Positions 16,108 to 21,449 of a stretch of 31,528 nt of DNA are shown here, piece by piece. The notes under the pieces are model-generated. The model ran no database searches, was not told the DNA's origin, and saw only the letters and a list, made by a program, of their open reading frames with translations. Positions within the stretch are counted from its first letter, which is position 1, and each line of letters starts with the position of its first letter. Origin of the DNA: Clostridiales bacterium (GTDB lineage: Bacteria > Bacillota > Clostridia > Lachnospirales > Anaerotignaceae); NCBI GenBank assembly GCA_019423725.1, contig JAHZAW010000009.1, forward strand, positions 57,697 through 89,224, in the 5' to 3' direction. Position numbers and translations under genes: made by a program.

Positions 16108-16842
16108 TTATTCTCTCTGTATGTAATCCCCGTAGTCTTCCCCGCCTTCTCTGATCGCTTTTAAATATCTGACCCAGCCTATTTCAGAAAAATAATTTTC
16201 TGTATATAAGAGGCGTATATAATTCTTAGGCACTGATAGAGGCCTGCGGGTTTTACTCTCTGCTACTTCCTCAATTTTTACTTTGGGCTTTTGCAGATTT
16301 CGGCTCTGGCTCCACCTCTTAGCGTTTTTCTTAATATTTTCTTTCGTGATATAACTTGCTAGGCGTGTATCTTGCTGGGATTTTTTCAAGCGTTTTAAAA
16401 ATATATATCCTTCTCCCCATAAGTTGAAGAGGATTTCCCAGGCCTCTTTTAAACTTAGCCCCATAAGTCCGTTTAAAATAACATGGTGATGACATCTGCC
16501 TTTTGTCTCTAATACGGATATGTATTTCAAATCGCCCTGTCCGTTTTTCAGCCTCCACCTTTTAAGCCTCCTAAAAAAATTTGCGATCTTCTTTTTTGCG
16601 GCAGCCGCCTCGATCGCTCCGTCATACGTCAAAGTCAAAAAATAGTCTGCTGCCCCAAAATTTGCATTTATAGTTCTTGTTAATTTTTTTCGTGCTATCT
16701 CTAAATTTCTTTTTTGCTGCTCCTCGGTAGTCAGATTTCCCCTTAACAGTCTTTCGTATTTTTTCCCTATAGTCCTAGGGCTATAAAATTCTTCTACTTC
16801 GTACACGTCCCCAGCCCATATCTTTTTTCTATACTTAGGCAT
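16108..16842 (-). CDS. HUH-superfamily Rep endonuclease (rolling-circle-type, ORF2/G2P-like)
   Basis: The 244-aa protein has the three Rep motifs in order: motif I YFLTLTYDG (67-75), motif II CHHHVILNG (117-125, the HUH metal-binding pair) and motif III YITKENIKK (164-172, a single catalytic Tyr followed by Lys three residues later). These define a HUH single-strand nickase of the one-Tyr class. The protein nicks an origin strand and forms a 5'-phosphotyrosine. Such proteins start rolling-circle replication in plasmids and filamentous phages. Here it is the only recognisable replication gene of a tailed phage. It is basic and Lys/Arg-rich. The noncoding stretch directly upstream is the likely nick region. 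Confidence 0.88.
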   Translation of the reverse strand: MPKYRKKIWAGDVYEVEEFYSPRTIGKKYERLLRGNLTTEEQQKRNLEIARKKLTRTINANFGAADYFLTLTYDGAIEAAAAKKKIANFFRRLKRWRLKNGQGDLKYISVLETKGRCHHHVILNGLMGLSLKEAWEILFNLWGEGYIFLKRLKKSQQDTRLASYITKENIKKNAKRWSQSRNLQKPKVKIEEVAESKTRRPLSVPKNYIRLLYTENYFSEIGWVRYLKAIREGGEDYGDYIQRE

Positions 16843-16938
16843 TTAAACACCTTCTCTTTTGTATGGTCGTTAAGTTAATTGCTATATCGAGTTTATAGGG
16901 ACCGCCGCCCCTTATTTTTGTTTGGTTTAAAATTCACT

Positions 16939-16967
16939 ATTATAATGTAGAAACACGTTTTTTACTT
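16939..16967 (-). promoter_or_regulatory. Possible promoter upstream of the rep gene
   Basis: A perfect -10 element TATAAT reads on the minus strand at 16944-16939, about 100 nt upstream of the rep ATG. No convincing -35 sits 17 nt further upstream. The 156-nt space between the rep gene and its upstream neighbour is the longest gap in the early/replication block, so a middle or late promoter here is plausible. Low confidence because of the missing -35. Confidence 0.3.
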
Positions 16968-16977
16968 ATATAAGGGT

Positions 16978-17001
16978 TAAGGCACCCTTTAAGGTGCCTT
17001 A
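16978..17001. other. Inverted repeat in the rep upstream region
   Basis: A perfect 9-bp stem TAAGGCACC/GGTGCCTTA (16978-16986 and 16993-17001) with a 6-nt loop overlaps the stop codon of the 81-aa gene. After the stem the minus strand lacks a U-tract, so it is a weak terminator at best. A cruciform just upstream of a HUH rep gene could also be an origin element. Both are possible; the sequence cannot decide. Confidence 0.4.
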
Positions 17002-17244
17002 TTCTTTAATATAAAGTCTTTCGTTTCTATCCTGGTTTCTGAGCAAATAGTAAAGGAAACATTCTGTATGATCCGTCCCATTTTTCCCTTTTACTTTCGC
17101 CACAAAAAAGAATTTATGCAGCTTTTCAACCTGGCCGGTCCTTCTGTGTTCCTGCTTGCCGTTTGGATTTATATAATAATGTTCAAACTTTCGCCCAGGT
17201 CTAAGGCCTAAGCGCTCCGCCTCTTTGCGCGTCATATTGTACAT
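16999..17244 (-). CDS. Small basic phage protein, unknown function
   Basis: The 81-aa basic protein starts MYNMTRKEAERLGLRPG and has a beta-rich middle with Lys/Arg. A GGGGGAA site lies 7 nt before the ATG at 17244. It is the last gene before the rep gene and its stop codon lies in a 9-bp inverted repeat. No domain was recognised. An early or replication-linked role is suggested only by position. Confidence 0.6.
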   Translation of the reverse strand: MYNMTRKEAERLGLRPGRKFEHYYINPNGKQEHRRTGQVEKLHKFFFVAKVKGKNGTDHTECFLYYLLRNQDRNERLYIKE

Positions 17245-17258
17245 TTTAATTCCCCCAG

Positions 17259-17852
17259 TTATTCTATCTTTAATTGTCCGTCCAGGCTGTCCATATCGGC
17301 TGCAGCCGTCATTGATGATTTTACATACTTCATATTTTTTTCTTTAAGTATGTAAGACATTAAGTTACACATTTCAGCCGGCACAACTAACGGCATTATT
17401 ACAGCTTGCAATAAAAGCCCTACTTTGACTGCAAAGTATGAGATCTTACCTTGTCTGAAATAGATTTCCGTTTGCTCAATATTTTTAAATGGGCGTAAGT
17501 AGGCCGAATTGATAAAATACACCCCGTCAGCCGTTTTAATGGCATTAAAAGCCGTTCCGGCGTATGTTATGACTATGTTTAATTTCTCTGCTATGACTTC
17601 ACCTGGCGCAAAATCTTCAAGATTAAGCACACCCGGTGCCTGCACAAGATTAATATATATGTCTTCTCTCTTTTTCTCGCTTATGTCAAAAAGAGTAACG
17701 ATGTTGTCTTCGTTTAAATATGGTAAATTTTCCAGTTTATAAACGGCGGCTCCTGTGCCTACATACTGCTGCACGCTCGATCCGTTCGTATCGTCGTATA
17801 TAATGATCTCATTTTCTCTGCGGCAAATGGCCGCTATATCTTTAACTTTCAT
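17259..17852 (-). CDS. Early phage protein of unknown function
   Basis: From the ATG at 17852 (MKVKDIAAICRREN) it has 197 aa; AAGAAGG sits 7 nt upstream, whereas the upstream alternative lacks a site. The N-terminal ~90 residues contain ALFDI/IYDDTNG-type beta/alpha segments; the second half contains a hydrophobic stretch VGLLLQAVIMPLVVPAEMC. It starts inside the end of the zinc-ribbon gene (11-nt overlap). No known domain is evident. Its place in the early operon suggests host takeover or replication support (inference). Confidence 0.65.
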   Translation of the reverse strand: MKVKDIAAICRRENEIIIYDDTNGSSVQQYVGTGAAVYKLENLPYLNEDNIVTLFDISEKKREDIYINLVQAPGVLNLEDFAPGEVIAEKLNIVITYAGTAFNAIKTADGVYFINSAYLRPFKNIEQTEIYFRQGKISYFAVKVGLLLQAVIMPLVVPAEMCNLMSYILKEKNMKYVKSSMTAAADMDSLDGQLKIE

Positions 17853-18048
17853 TATGTACCTTCTTTCCGCGACATTTCGGACAAATATATCCATGTCGCC
17901 CTACTTTCGCATTTATGCTTATATTCCATTCACGGCCGCAACGGCTGCATATTTGGTGCCGTATGCCTTTTCTTTTCTTTTTCGTTGCTGATCCCCTCCC
18001 AGCCGGCGCCGCTTCCCTTTTCAGCGCCGGCGTAAAGTAGCATTGCAT
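17842..18048 (-). CDS. Small zinc-ribbon protein
   Basis: The 68-aa protein has a Zn ribbon made of CSRCG (34-38) and CPKC (56-59) with Lys/Arg-rich flanks. The N-terminal third is basic and low in complexity and contains a GC-rich 8-bp inverted repeat at the DNA level. The ATG at 18048 has no convincing ribosome binding site, while GGGAGGGG lies inside the frame about 50 nt later without an ATG/GTG/TTG after it in frame. The true start is therefore unsure, but the Cys pairs support a real gene. Likely nucleic-acid binding (inference). Confidence 0.6.
   Translation of the reverse strand: MQCYFTPALKREAAPAGRGSATKKKRKGIRHQICSRCGREWNISINAKVGRHGYICPKCRGKKVHNES
18002..18031. repeat. GC-rich 8-bp inverted repeat inside the zinc-ribbon gene
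   Basis: GCCGGCGC (18002-18009) and GCGCCGGC (18024-18031) form a perfect 8-bp stem with a 14-nt loop. It is far more GC-rich than its surroundings. It lies near the 5' end of the zinc-ribbon gene, so a stable mRNA hairpin would form there. No U-tract follows on either strand. Confidence 0.55.
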
Positions 18049-18051
18049 TAA

Positions 18052-18387
18052 TCAGGGTTTTTCAGCCCCACAATGGGGGCAAAATTTATAATCATCATTA
18101 TTAAAAGCATATCCGCATTTACACACTGGCTGTGGTTCTTCCTCGAACTCGTCAAGGATCCTTAATATCTCTCTGATCTCTTCGTATGTACCATGTCTTG
18201 TAAGTCCGCAGTTATGGCCGTATAATGGGCAGTTTGTGTAACACTCATCATGTACCGAATACTTATTACATATAGCATTTATTTTTTTTATAAATATAGC
18301 CGCTGCCGCTCTGAAAAGCTCTGGGCAGTCCTCAAAGATGTTTACAGACTCTTTCATTTCTTCATCTGTCAAATTACTATCATTCAT
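18052..18387 (-). CDS. Zinc-ribbon early phage protein, unknown function
   Basis: The 111-aa acidic protein has a Cys cluster in the middle (YTNCPLYGHNCG) and a C-terminal zinc ribbon (CKCGYAFNNDDYKFCPHCG). The N-terminus is acidic with a hydrophobic helix (FRAAAAIFIKKINAIC). It overlaps the upstream gene by 8 nt. The paired ribbon resembles DNA/RNA-binding small proteins but no family was recognised. It belongs to the early operon. Confidence 0.62.
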   Translation of the reverse strand: MNDSNLTDEEMKESVNIFEDCPELFRAAAAIFIKKINAICNKYSVHDECYTNCPLYGHNCGLTRHGTYEEIREILRILDEFEEEPQPVCKCGYAFNNDDYKFCPHCGAEKP

Positions 18388-18625
18388 TTTTAACGCCGTC
18401 CTTTTCTATATAGCTTTCCAAGCCCTCACTTATAAGCGCTCTTTTATATTCTTCTTTTATTCCGCCTCTTTCGATTAATACGCAGTCCTCTGCTTTCCCT
18501 AACGTCGGAAAAGGCCAGCCGCAGGGTATCACTTCGCCGCGTTCATTATTAACGCCACATAATACCCAGGTTTCACCCGTTGGTATATGTTTTACAGTGT
18601 CGCCAGCGTGAAATATCTTCTCCAT
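18380..18625 (-). CDS. Small conserved phage/ICE-type protein, unknown function
   Basis: The 81-aa protein begins MEKIFHAGDTVKHIPTGETW and has CGWPFPTLGKAEDC in the middle; the GDTVKHIPTGETW and PCGWPFPT pattern is familiar from many Firmicute prophages and conjugative elements. A GAAAGGATAAG site precedes the ATG at 18625. It overlaps the next gene by 8 nt. The beta-rich start suggests a small SH3-like barrel. No function known to me. Confidence 0.68.
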   Translation of the reverse strand: MEKIFHAGDTVKHIPTGETWVLCGVNNERGEVIPCGWPFPTLGKAEDCVLIERGGIKEEYKRALISEGLESYIEKDGVKNE

Positions 18626-18639
18626 ATCTTCTTATCCTT

Positions 18640-18801
18640 TCACTGTATTTTTGATACTGCGTTCCCAGCGGCCGCAGCCAGTGCCAATATACAGGCGCCT
18701 TTAATGTCGCCGGCATTTAACACTATTACAGCTTCAATAAAAGCCACTGCCGCCAGTAAGCGCAGCATATCTTTTACCACATTCTCAAGAAAAACAATCA
18801 T
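18640..18801 (-). CDS. Small hydrophobic protein (53 aa), one or two membrane segments
   Basis: ATG at 18801, TGA at 18642-18640: 53 aa. The ATG overlaps the stop of the upstream gene (ATGA) and has AAAGGGG about 9 nt upstream, which supports real translation. It starts MIVFLENVVKDMLRLL, then an Ala/Val-rich hydrophobic helix (AAVAFIEAVIVL), and a second hydrophobic stretch (GACILALAAAAGN). It resembles small phage membrane proteins. A holin role is possible but its place in the early operon argues against it; unknown. Confidence 0.6.
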   Translation of the reverse strand: MIVFLENVVKDMLRLLAAVAFIEAVIVLNAGDIKGACILALAAAAGNAVSKIQ

Positions 18802-19001
18802 CTTGAAGACCCCTTTATTTCTTTAATCCTTGCGTAAGCCTCACGTTTAGAAGGATACCAATCTATAAATACGTCCTTATGTATAAATCGTGTTCGTGTA
18901 TTATCCGGCTTTTCAAATGCTCGCCTTGATCCGTCAAGTTCAACCTTAACCGTGCCGTCTGCGTAATATTGGCTTTTAACCGAATAGAAAATTTTCATCA
19001 T
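18798..19001 (-). CDS. Small early phage protein, unknown function
   Basis: From the ATG at 19001 (MMKIFYSVKSQYYADG) it has 67 aa. A longer reading to 19052 gives a poor N-terminus. The ATG overlaps the TGA of the DUF3846 gene and AAGGGGGG lies upstream, which fixes the start. The pattern FYSVKSQYYADGTVKVEL followed by a C-terminal FIDWYPSKREAY is beta-rich. No domain recognised. Translationally coupled to both neighbours. Confidence 0.65.
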   Translation of the reverse strand: MMKIFYSVKSQYYADGTVKVELDGSRRAFEKPDNTRTRFIHKDVFIDWYPSKREAYARIKEIKGSSR

Positions 19002-19333
19002 AAAGCAGCCCCCCTTTTTGCACATTTGTAGCGATAAACTGCGTAAATCCATTTTTGTATTACTTCCATTTCTCTATCAGAAAGACTTGTGAACTCTTCG
19101 CCGGCAATTCCACATAAGATGAAATCGCCCCGTATATCATTTGAATACGGATTTATACTTTTCCCCTTTATTCGTCCTTCTTCATCACAAATTAATACTA
19201 TTTCACTAAATATATGTACAACCTCAATATATCCGCCTACAGCTTCCTGCAGCGCTTCTAAAGTGTTGGGGATTTCTATAACGCTCCAATCTCCGTTGGC
19301 TTTAAATTGCAAAACTGATATTATCTCGCCCAT
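18998..19333 (-). CDS. DUF3846-like early phage protein
   Basis: The 111-aa protein fits DUF3846: an LEALQEAVGGYIEVVHIF core, then CDEEGRIKGKSINPY and DIRGDFILCGI. DUF3846 proteins are common in phages, conjugative elements and their hosts but have no assigned function. The ATG directly abuts the stop of the upstream gene (TAA-ATG). It is coupled to the downstream gene through the TTATGA overlap. Confidence 0.82.
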   Translation of the reverse strand: MGEIISVLQFKANGDWSVIEIPNTLEALQEAVGGYIEVVHIFSEIVLICDEEGRIKGKSINPYSNDIRGDFILCGIAGEEFTSLSDREMEVIQKWIYAVYRYKCAKRGAAL

Positions 19334-19732
19334 TTATTCGCCCTCCGTCTCTTCTATATCCAAACTAATCTGACCTTCGCACAGCGGCATATCACCTTTT
19401 ATGCGCCTTAAATGCGCCCTTACTGGCACTATCTGAGATACGACATATTCCTGCGAAAGAAGCCGGATCCCTTCGTTGTATATGTTTAATTCACTTATGG
19501 CGCGTTTTCTACGCTCTTCCAGGAATAACAGCCAGTCGTCGTCATTCTCTGCGATATAGTAGCCTTTTCCGTTGGCCTGGCTTATGATCTTGACGCCCGC
19601 TTTTCTGGCCGCCTCTATGGCCGATCTGTTTACACGGTCGCTTAGACCTGTAAGATCTGACAGCCTGGATCTGGTTATTGAATTTTCTTTCCCTACCGGG
19701 ATAAATACTGTTACTCTTTCCCAGGATTTCAT
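19334..19732 (-). CDS. Winged-helix-like early phage protein
   Basis: The 132-aa protein has an N-terminal helix-turn-helix/winged-helix-like region: SITRSRLSDLTGLSDR (recognition helix candidate about residues 20-35), then AIEAARKAGVKI and a beta-wing GKGYYIAEND. The C-terminal half is helical (FLEERRKRAISEL). This fits the short phage DNA-binding proteins found early in Firmicute prophages. A purine-rich AAGGGGC site lies before the ATG at 19732. DNA binding is inferred. Confidence 0.65.
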   Translation of the reverse strand: MKSWERVTVFIPVGKENSITRSRLSDLTGLSDRVNRSAIEAARKAGVKIISQANGKGYYIAENDDDWLLFLEERRKRAISELNIYNEGIRLLSQEYVVSQIVPVRAHLRRIKGDMPLCEGQISLDIEETEGE

Positions 19733-19734
19733 TT

Positions 19735-19983
19735 TTAAGCCCCTTTGCCTATTATCTCGGCAACGGCTGCAGCTATCTGCTGATAGTCAATTTCCGTTGG
19801 CGGTTCATAATCAATTTTGATCCCTGTTGCTTCATACAGCATTTTGGGCAGTATGATGTATGTATTTCTTTCTTTGTGTATCTCTACTATTCCGATATTT
19901 AATTTACCGGTGTCCATAAGGCGGCGCACTGTGGCCGCCGTTACGCCCAGCTCTCTGCCTACAATTTCCGGCGTTATTTTCAT
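19735..19983 (-). CDS. Small DNA-binding (excisionase/MerR-type HTH) protein
   Basis: The 82-aa protein starts MKITPEIVGRELGVTAATVR, a typical helix-turn-helix of the excisionase/MerR type (PEIVGRELGV followed by AATVRRLMDTG), then a short beta part and a helical tail. It might be an excisionase or a regulator of the early operon. The gene lies 2 nt upstream of the winged-helix-like gene. GGAGGCGACAG lies before the ATG. Confidence 0.68.
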   Translation of the reverse strand: MKITPEIVGRELGVTAATVRRLMDTGKLNIGIVEIHKERNTYIILPKMLYEATGIKIDYEPPTEIDYQQIAAAVAEIIGKGA

Positions 19984-20017
19984 ACTGTCGCCTCCTTACT
20001 TATCTAAAAGTTTGATT

Positions 20018-20305
20018 TTAAAATTCATTTGTCATTCGCTTTAACATTTCTGCCAGTTCTTCAAGATTTCCATATTTTTTATATAGAGCTTGCTCAACTG
20101 CTACAAAAACACTATCAGCAAGCTGTTTATCTTTTACTCTTTTAAGTTTTCTTGAAAACTCCTTTTTATATCGGCTAATACGTATTTTGAAATATATCAA
20201 TATAAAAAACTCCTTAGCAGATATTTTCACTTCCCTTTTAATGCTTTTTCTAATTAGCGTTGTAAGCGATTCATCTATATTGCAGATAAGTTCATATATT
20301 TTCAT
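20018..20305 (-). CDS. Early phage protein, unknown function
   Basis: The 95-aa, very basic and helical protein starts MKIYELICNIDESLTTL and is rich in Lys, Arg and Ile (IYFKIRISRYKKEF in the middle). AAAGGGAGGAAAA precedes the ATG at 20305. Composition is more AT-rich than the genes around it. No domain recognised. It is separated from its neighbours by 34 and 42 nt. Confidence 0.58.
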   Translation of the reverse strand: MKIYELICNIDESLTTLIRKSIKREVKISAKEFFILIYFKIRISRYKKEFSRKLKRVKDKQLADSVFVAVEQALYKKYGNLEELAEMLKRMTNEF

Positions 20306-20347
20306 TGTCTTTTCCTCCCTTATTTCTTAATCTTCTAGGTCTGACGC

Positions 20348-20548
20348 TTAATTCTTACAGACAACGAATGGCCTTGATTTTTCAAAGCGTTCATTATTTT
20401 TTCTTATTCTTTGTGCCAAGACTTCCGGCAGCGCCTCTGCCTCTTCAAGTGTCATTTTCCGCCTTTCCATTTCGGCCATTATTTCATCTGCAAAAGGATA
20501 TAACGCAGGTGCTAATCTTGCACCGATATTTTTTTCCTCTACGTCCAA
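20348..20548 (-). CDS. Small early phage protein, unknown function
   Basis: The 66-aa charged helical protein begins at TTG 20548 (MDVEEKNIGARLAPAL). A GGGAGGG site 7 nt upstream supports this start; no ATG is nearby in frame. The middle is helical, with IMAEMERRKMTLEEAEAL. Family not recognised. It follows the 46-aa gene closely and is part of the early operon. Confidence 0.6.
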   Translation of the reverse strand: MDVEEKNIGARLAPALYPFADEIMAEMERRKMTLEEAEALPEVLAQRIRKNNERFEKSRPFVVCKN

Positions 20549-20562
20549 TGTTCGTCCCTCCC

Positions 20563-20703
20563 TTATGCGCTTTTAATCTCGTCGATTTTCTTCTGCAGGC
20601 TCATTCCCATAATGACGCCCAGCATAAACTCTTTTTCGCTTGTTTCCTTCTCGTCAAAGATTCTTGCTACTTCTGCGATTTTTTCTTTCTTTTCGTCTTC
20701 CAT
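20563..20703 (-). CDS. First gene of the early operon: 46-aa charged helical protein
   Basis: ATG at 20703, TAA at 20565-20563: 46 aa. GAGGTG lies 8-13 nt before the ATG, 36 nt downstream of the -10 of a strong promoter, so it is the first cistron of the early operon. It is charged (MEDEKKEKIAEVARIF, then ETSEKEFMLGVIMGMSL). The ending is helical. The position of a Cro- or anti-repressor-like protein, but no HTH is visible; function unknown. Confidence 0.62.
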   Translation of the reverse strand: MEDEKKEKIAEVARIFDEKETSEKEFMLGVIMGMSLQKKIDEIKSA

Positions 20704-20733
20704 AATTTCACCTCGCCTTTTTACTTCTTTGTG

Positions 20734-20760
20734 CTATAATATTAACTCAAAGAATTATAG
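20734..20760. promoter_or_regulatory. Inverted repeat, possible repressor operator 1
   Basis: Perfect 7-bp repeat CTATAAT (20734-20740) and ATTATAG (20754-20760) with 13 nt between. It overlaps the -10 and spacer of the early promoter, where a bound repressor would block it. Inferred function. Confidence 0.42.
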
Positions 20761-20767
20761 AAGTCAA
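20739..20767 (-). promoter_or_regulatory. Early (lytic) promoter, minus strand
   Basis: -35 TTGACT (20767-20762), 17-bp spacer, -10 TAATAT (20744-20739). It leads to the 46-aa gene ATG at 20703. Its position in the divergent control region is that of a lytic PR-type promoter. Sigma-A-type consensus fits well. Confidence 0.72.
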
Positions 20768-20790
20768 TATTTTATTTCACAAAAATATTG
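20765..20790. promoter_or_regulatory. Inverted repeat, possible repressor operator 2
   Basis: Perfect 9-bp repeat CAATATTTT (20765-20773) and AAAATATTG (20782-20790), 8 nt apart. The 26-bp site lies between the two divergent promoters, touching the -35 of the early promoter and of the repressor promoter. This is the best operator candidate for the XRE repressor. Confidence 0.5.
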
Positions 20791-20816
20791 CAAAGCGTTA
20801 TTTAATATGCTATTCT
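20788..20816 (+). promoter_or_regulatory. Repressor (lysogeny) promoter, plus strand
   Basis: -35 TTGCAA (20788-20793), 17-bp spacer, -10 TATTCT (20811-20816). The expected start near 20823 would leave a very short leader that begins at the AAGGAGG site (20823-20829). It overlaps the operator candidate, so autoregulation is possible. Confidence 0.55.
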
Positions 20817-20837
20817 ATTTTCAAGGAGGCAAAAAAT

Positions 20838-21215
20838 ATGAAGGAAGGAAAAAGAATTAAAGAGTTAAGAAATGCTTTAAACTTAAATCAGACAAACTTC
20901 GGCGAACAATTAGGTTTAAAACAAACTACAATAGCCGGTTATGAGAATAACCATAGGGAATTGACAGACCGAACTATTTCCGATATATGCCGTGTTTTTA
21001 ATGTTAACGAAGAATGGCTGCGCACCGGAGACGGCCCTATGTTTCGACCTAAGAAGGGCTTAGACAATGAACTGGCCGAACACATAGCAGATTTAATAAA
21101 AACTGATGATGAATTGACAAAGGCGTTTATTTTGGAACTTCTGAAATTGTCACCGGAAGAAATGGAAGTTATAAAAAAGATCTTGTTAAATGTCAGTGAC
21201 TACATGAAAAAATAA
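20838..21215 (+). CDS. XRE-family phage repressor
   Basis: The 125-aa protein has a full HTH_XRE domain at residues 1-65: RIKELRNALNLNQTNFGEQLG, KQTTIAGYENNHRELTD and an FNVNEEWLRTGDGP ending, the classic phage/SinR-like layout. The C-terminal helical part (70-125, LIKTDDELTKAFILELL) probably dimerises. There is no S24 peptidase domain, so induction would not be by RecA-stimulated self-cleavage. A perfect AAGGAGG site sits 8 nt before the ATG. It faces the early operon across a shared promoter/operator region, so it most likely silences the lytic genes. Confidence 0.92.
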   Translation: MKEGKRIKELRNALNLNQTNFGEQLGLKQTTIAGYENNHRELTDRTISDICRVFNVNEEWLRTGDGPMFRPKKGLDNELAEHIADLIKTDDELTKAFILELLKLSPEEMEVIKKILLNVSDYMKK

Positions 21216-21216
21216 A

Positions 21217-21240
21217 GAGCGGCCTTTGCGGCCGCCTCTC
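21217..21240 (-). terminator. Intrinsic terminator for the minus-strand 31-aa gene
   Basis: Stem GCGGCC/GGCCGC (21219-21224 and 21230-21235; AGAG/CTCT extends it with one bulged base), 5-nt loop. On the minus strand it is followed by TCTTTATTTTTT, a good U-tract. On the + strand the tail is poor, so it works mainly for minus-strand transcripts. The repressor's stop codon lies in the U-tract region. Confidence 0.7.
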
Positions 21241-21336
21241 TCAAAATCGTTTGATAAAATCGTAAATGATCCAAAGAATATTTATATCTTTTATCATTTT
21301 GATTTTTGAAATAATGATATTTTTTAATTCTTCCAT
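21241..21336 (-). CDS. Tiny 31-aa ORF facing the repressor gene
   Basis: ATG 21336 to TGA 21243-21241. Sequence MEELKNIIISKIKMIKDINI, then a hydrophobic/aromatic tail (LWIIYDFIKRF). AAAGGGGGTG lies 6-15 nt before the ATG and a terminator follows at once. Small Ile-rich ORFs of the type with a DxxxLxxIYxFI ending are often found beside XRE regulators in Firmicutes. The strand, its own binding site and its own terminator favour a real gene. Function unknown. Confidence 0.5.
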   Translation of the reverse strand: MEELKNIIISKIKMIKDINILWIIYDFIKRF

Positions 21337-21384
21337 ATTCTGCACCCCCTTTCAGGGATATGGTAACAGACTGGAAGTTACTAA

Positions 21385-21414
21385 AAATAAGCCCTCCTGC
21401 GCCAACAGGAAGGC
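21385..21414. repeat. 30-bp hairpin repeat, copy 1 (before the cargo gene)
   Basis: AAATAAGCCCTCCTGCG followed by CCAACAGGAAGGC. It is 29/30 identical to copy 2 at 22223-22252, in the same orientation. Each copy folds as an imperfect 9-bp hairpin (GCCCTCCTG/CAGGAAGGC, one mismatch here). On the minus strand the stem is followed by TTATTTTT, so it may also act as a minus-strand terminator. Confidence 0.85.
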
Positions 21415-21449
21415 CACTATATTACATAATATGAAATGGAGGCTTTATT

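Noticed and set aside
16331..16558. Minus-strand 75-aa frame inside rep
   Set aside because: Lies within the rep gene in another frame; no binding site.
16978..17001. Strong intrinsic terminator before rep
   Set aside because: The stem is good but no U-tract follows on the minus strand, so kept only as an inverted repeat.
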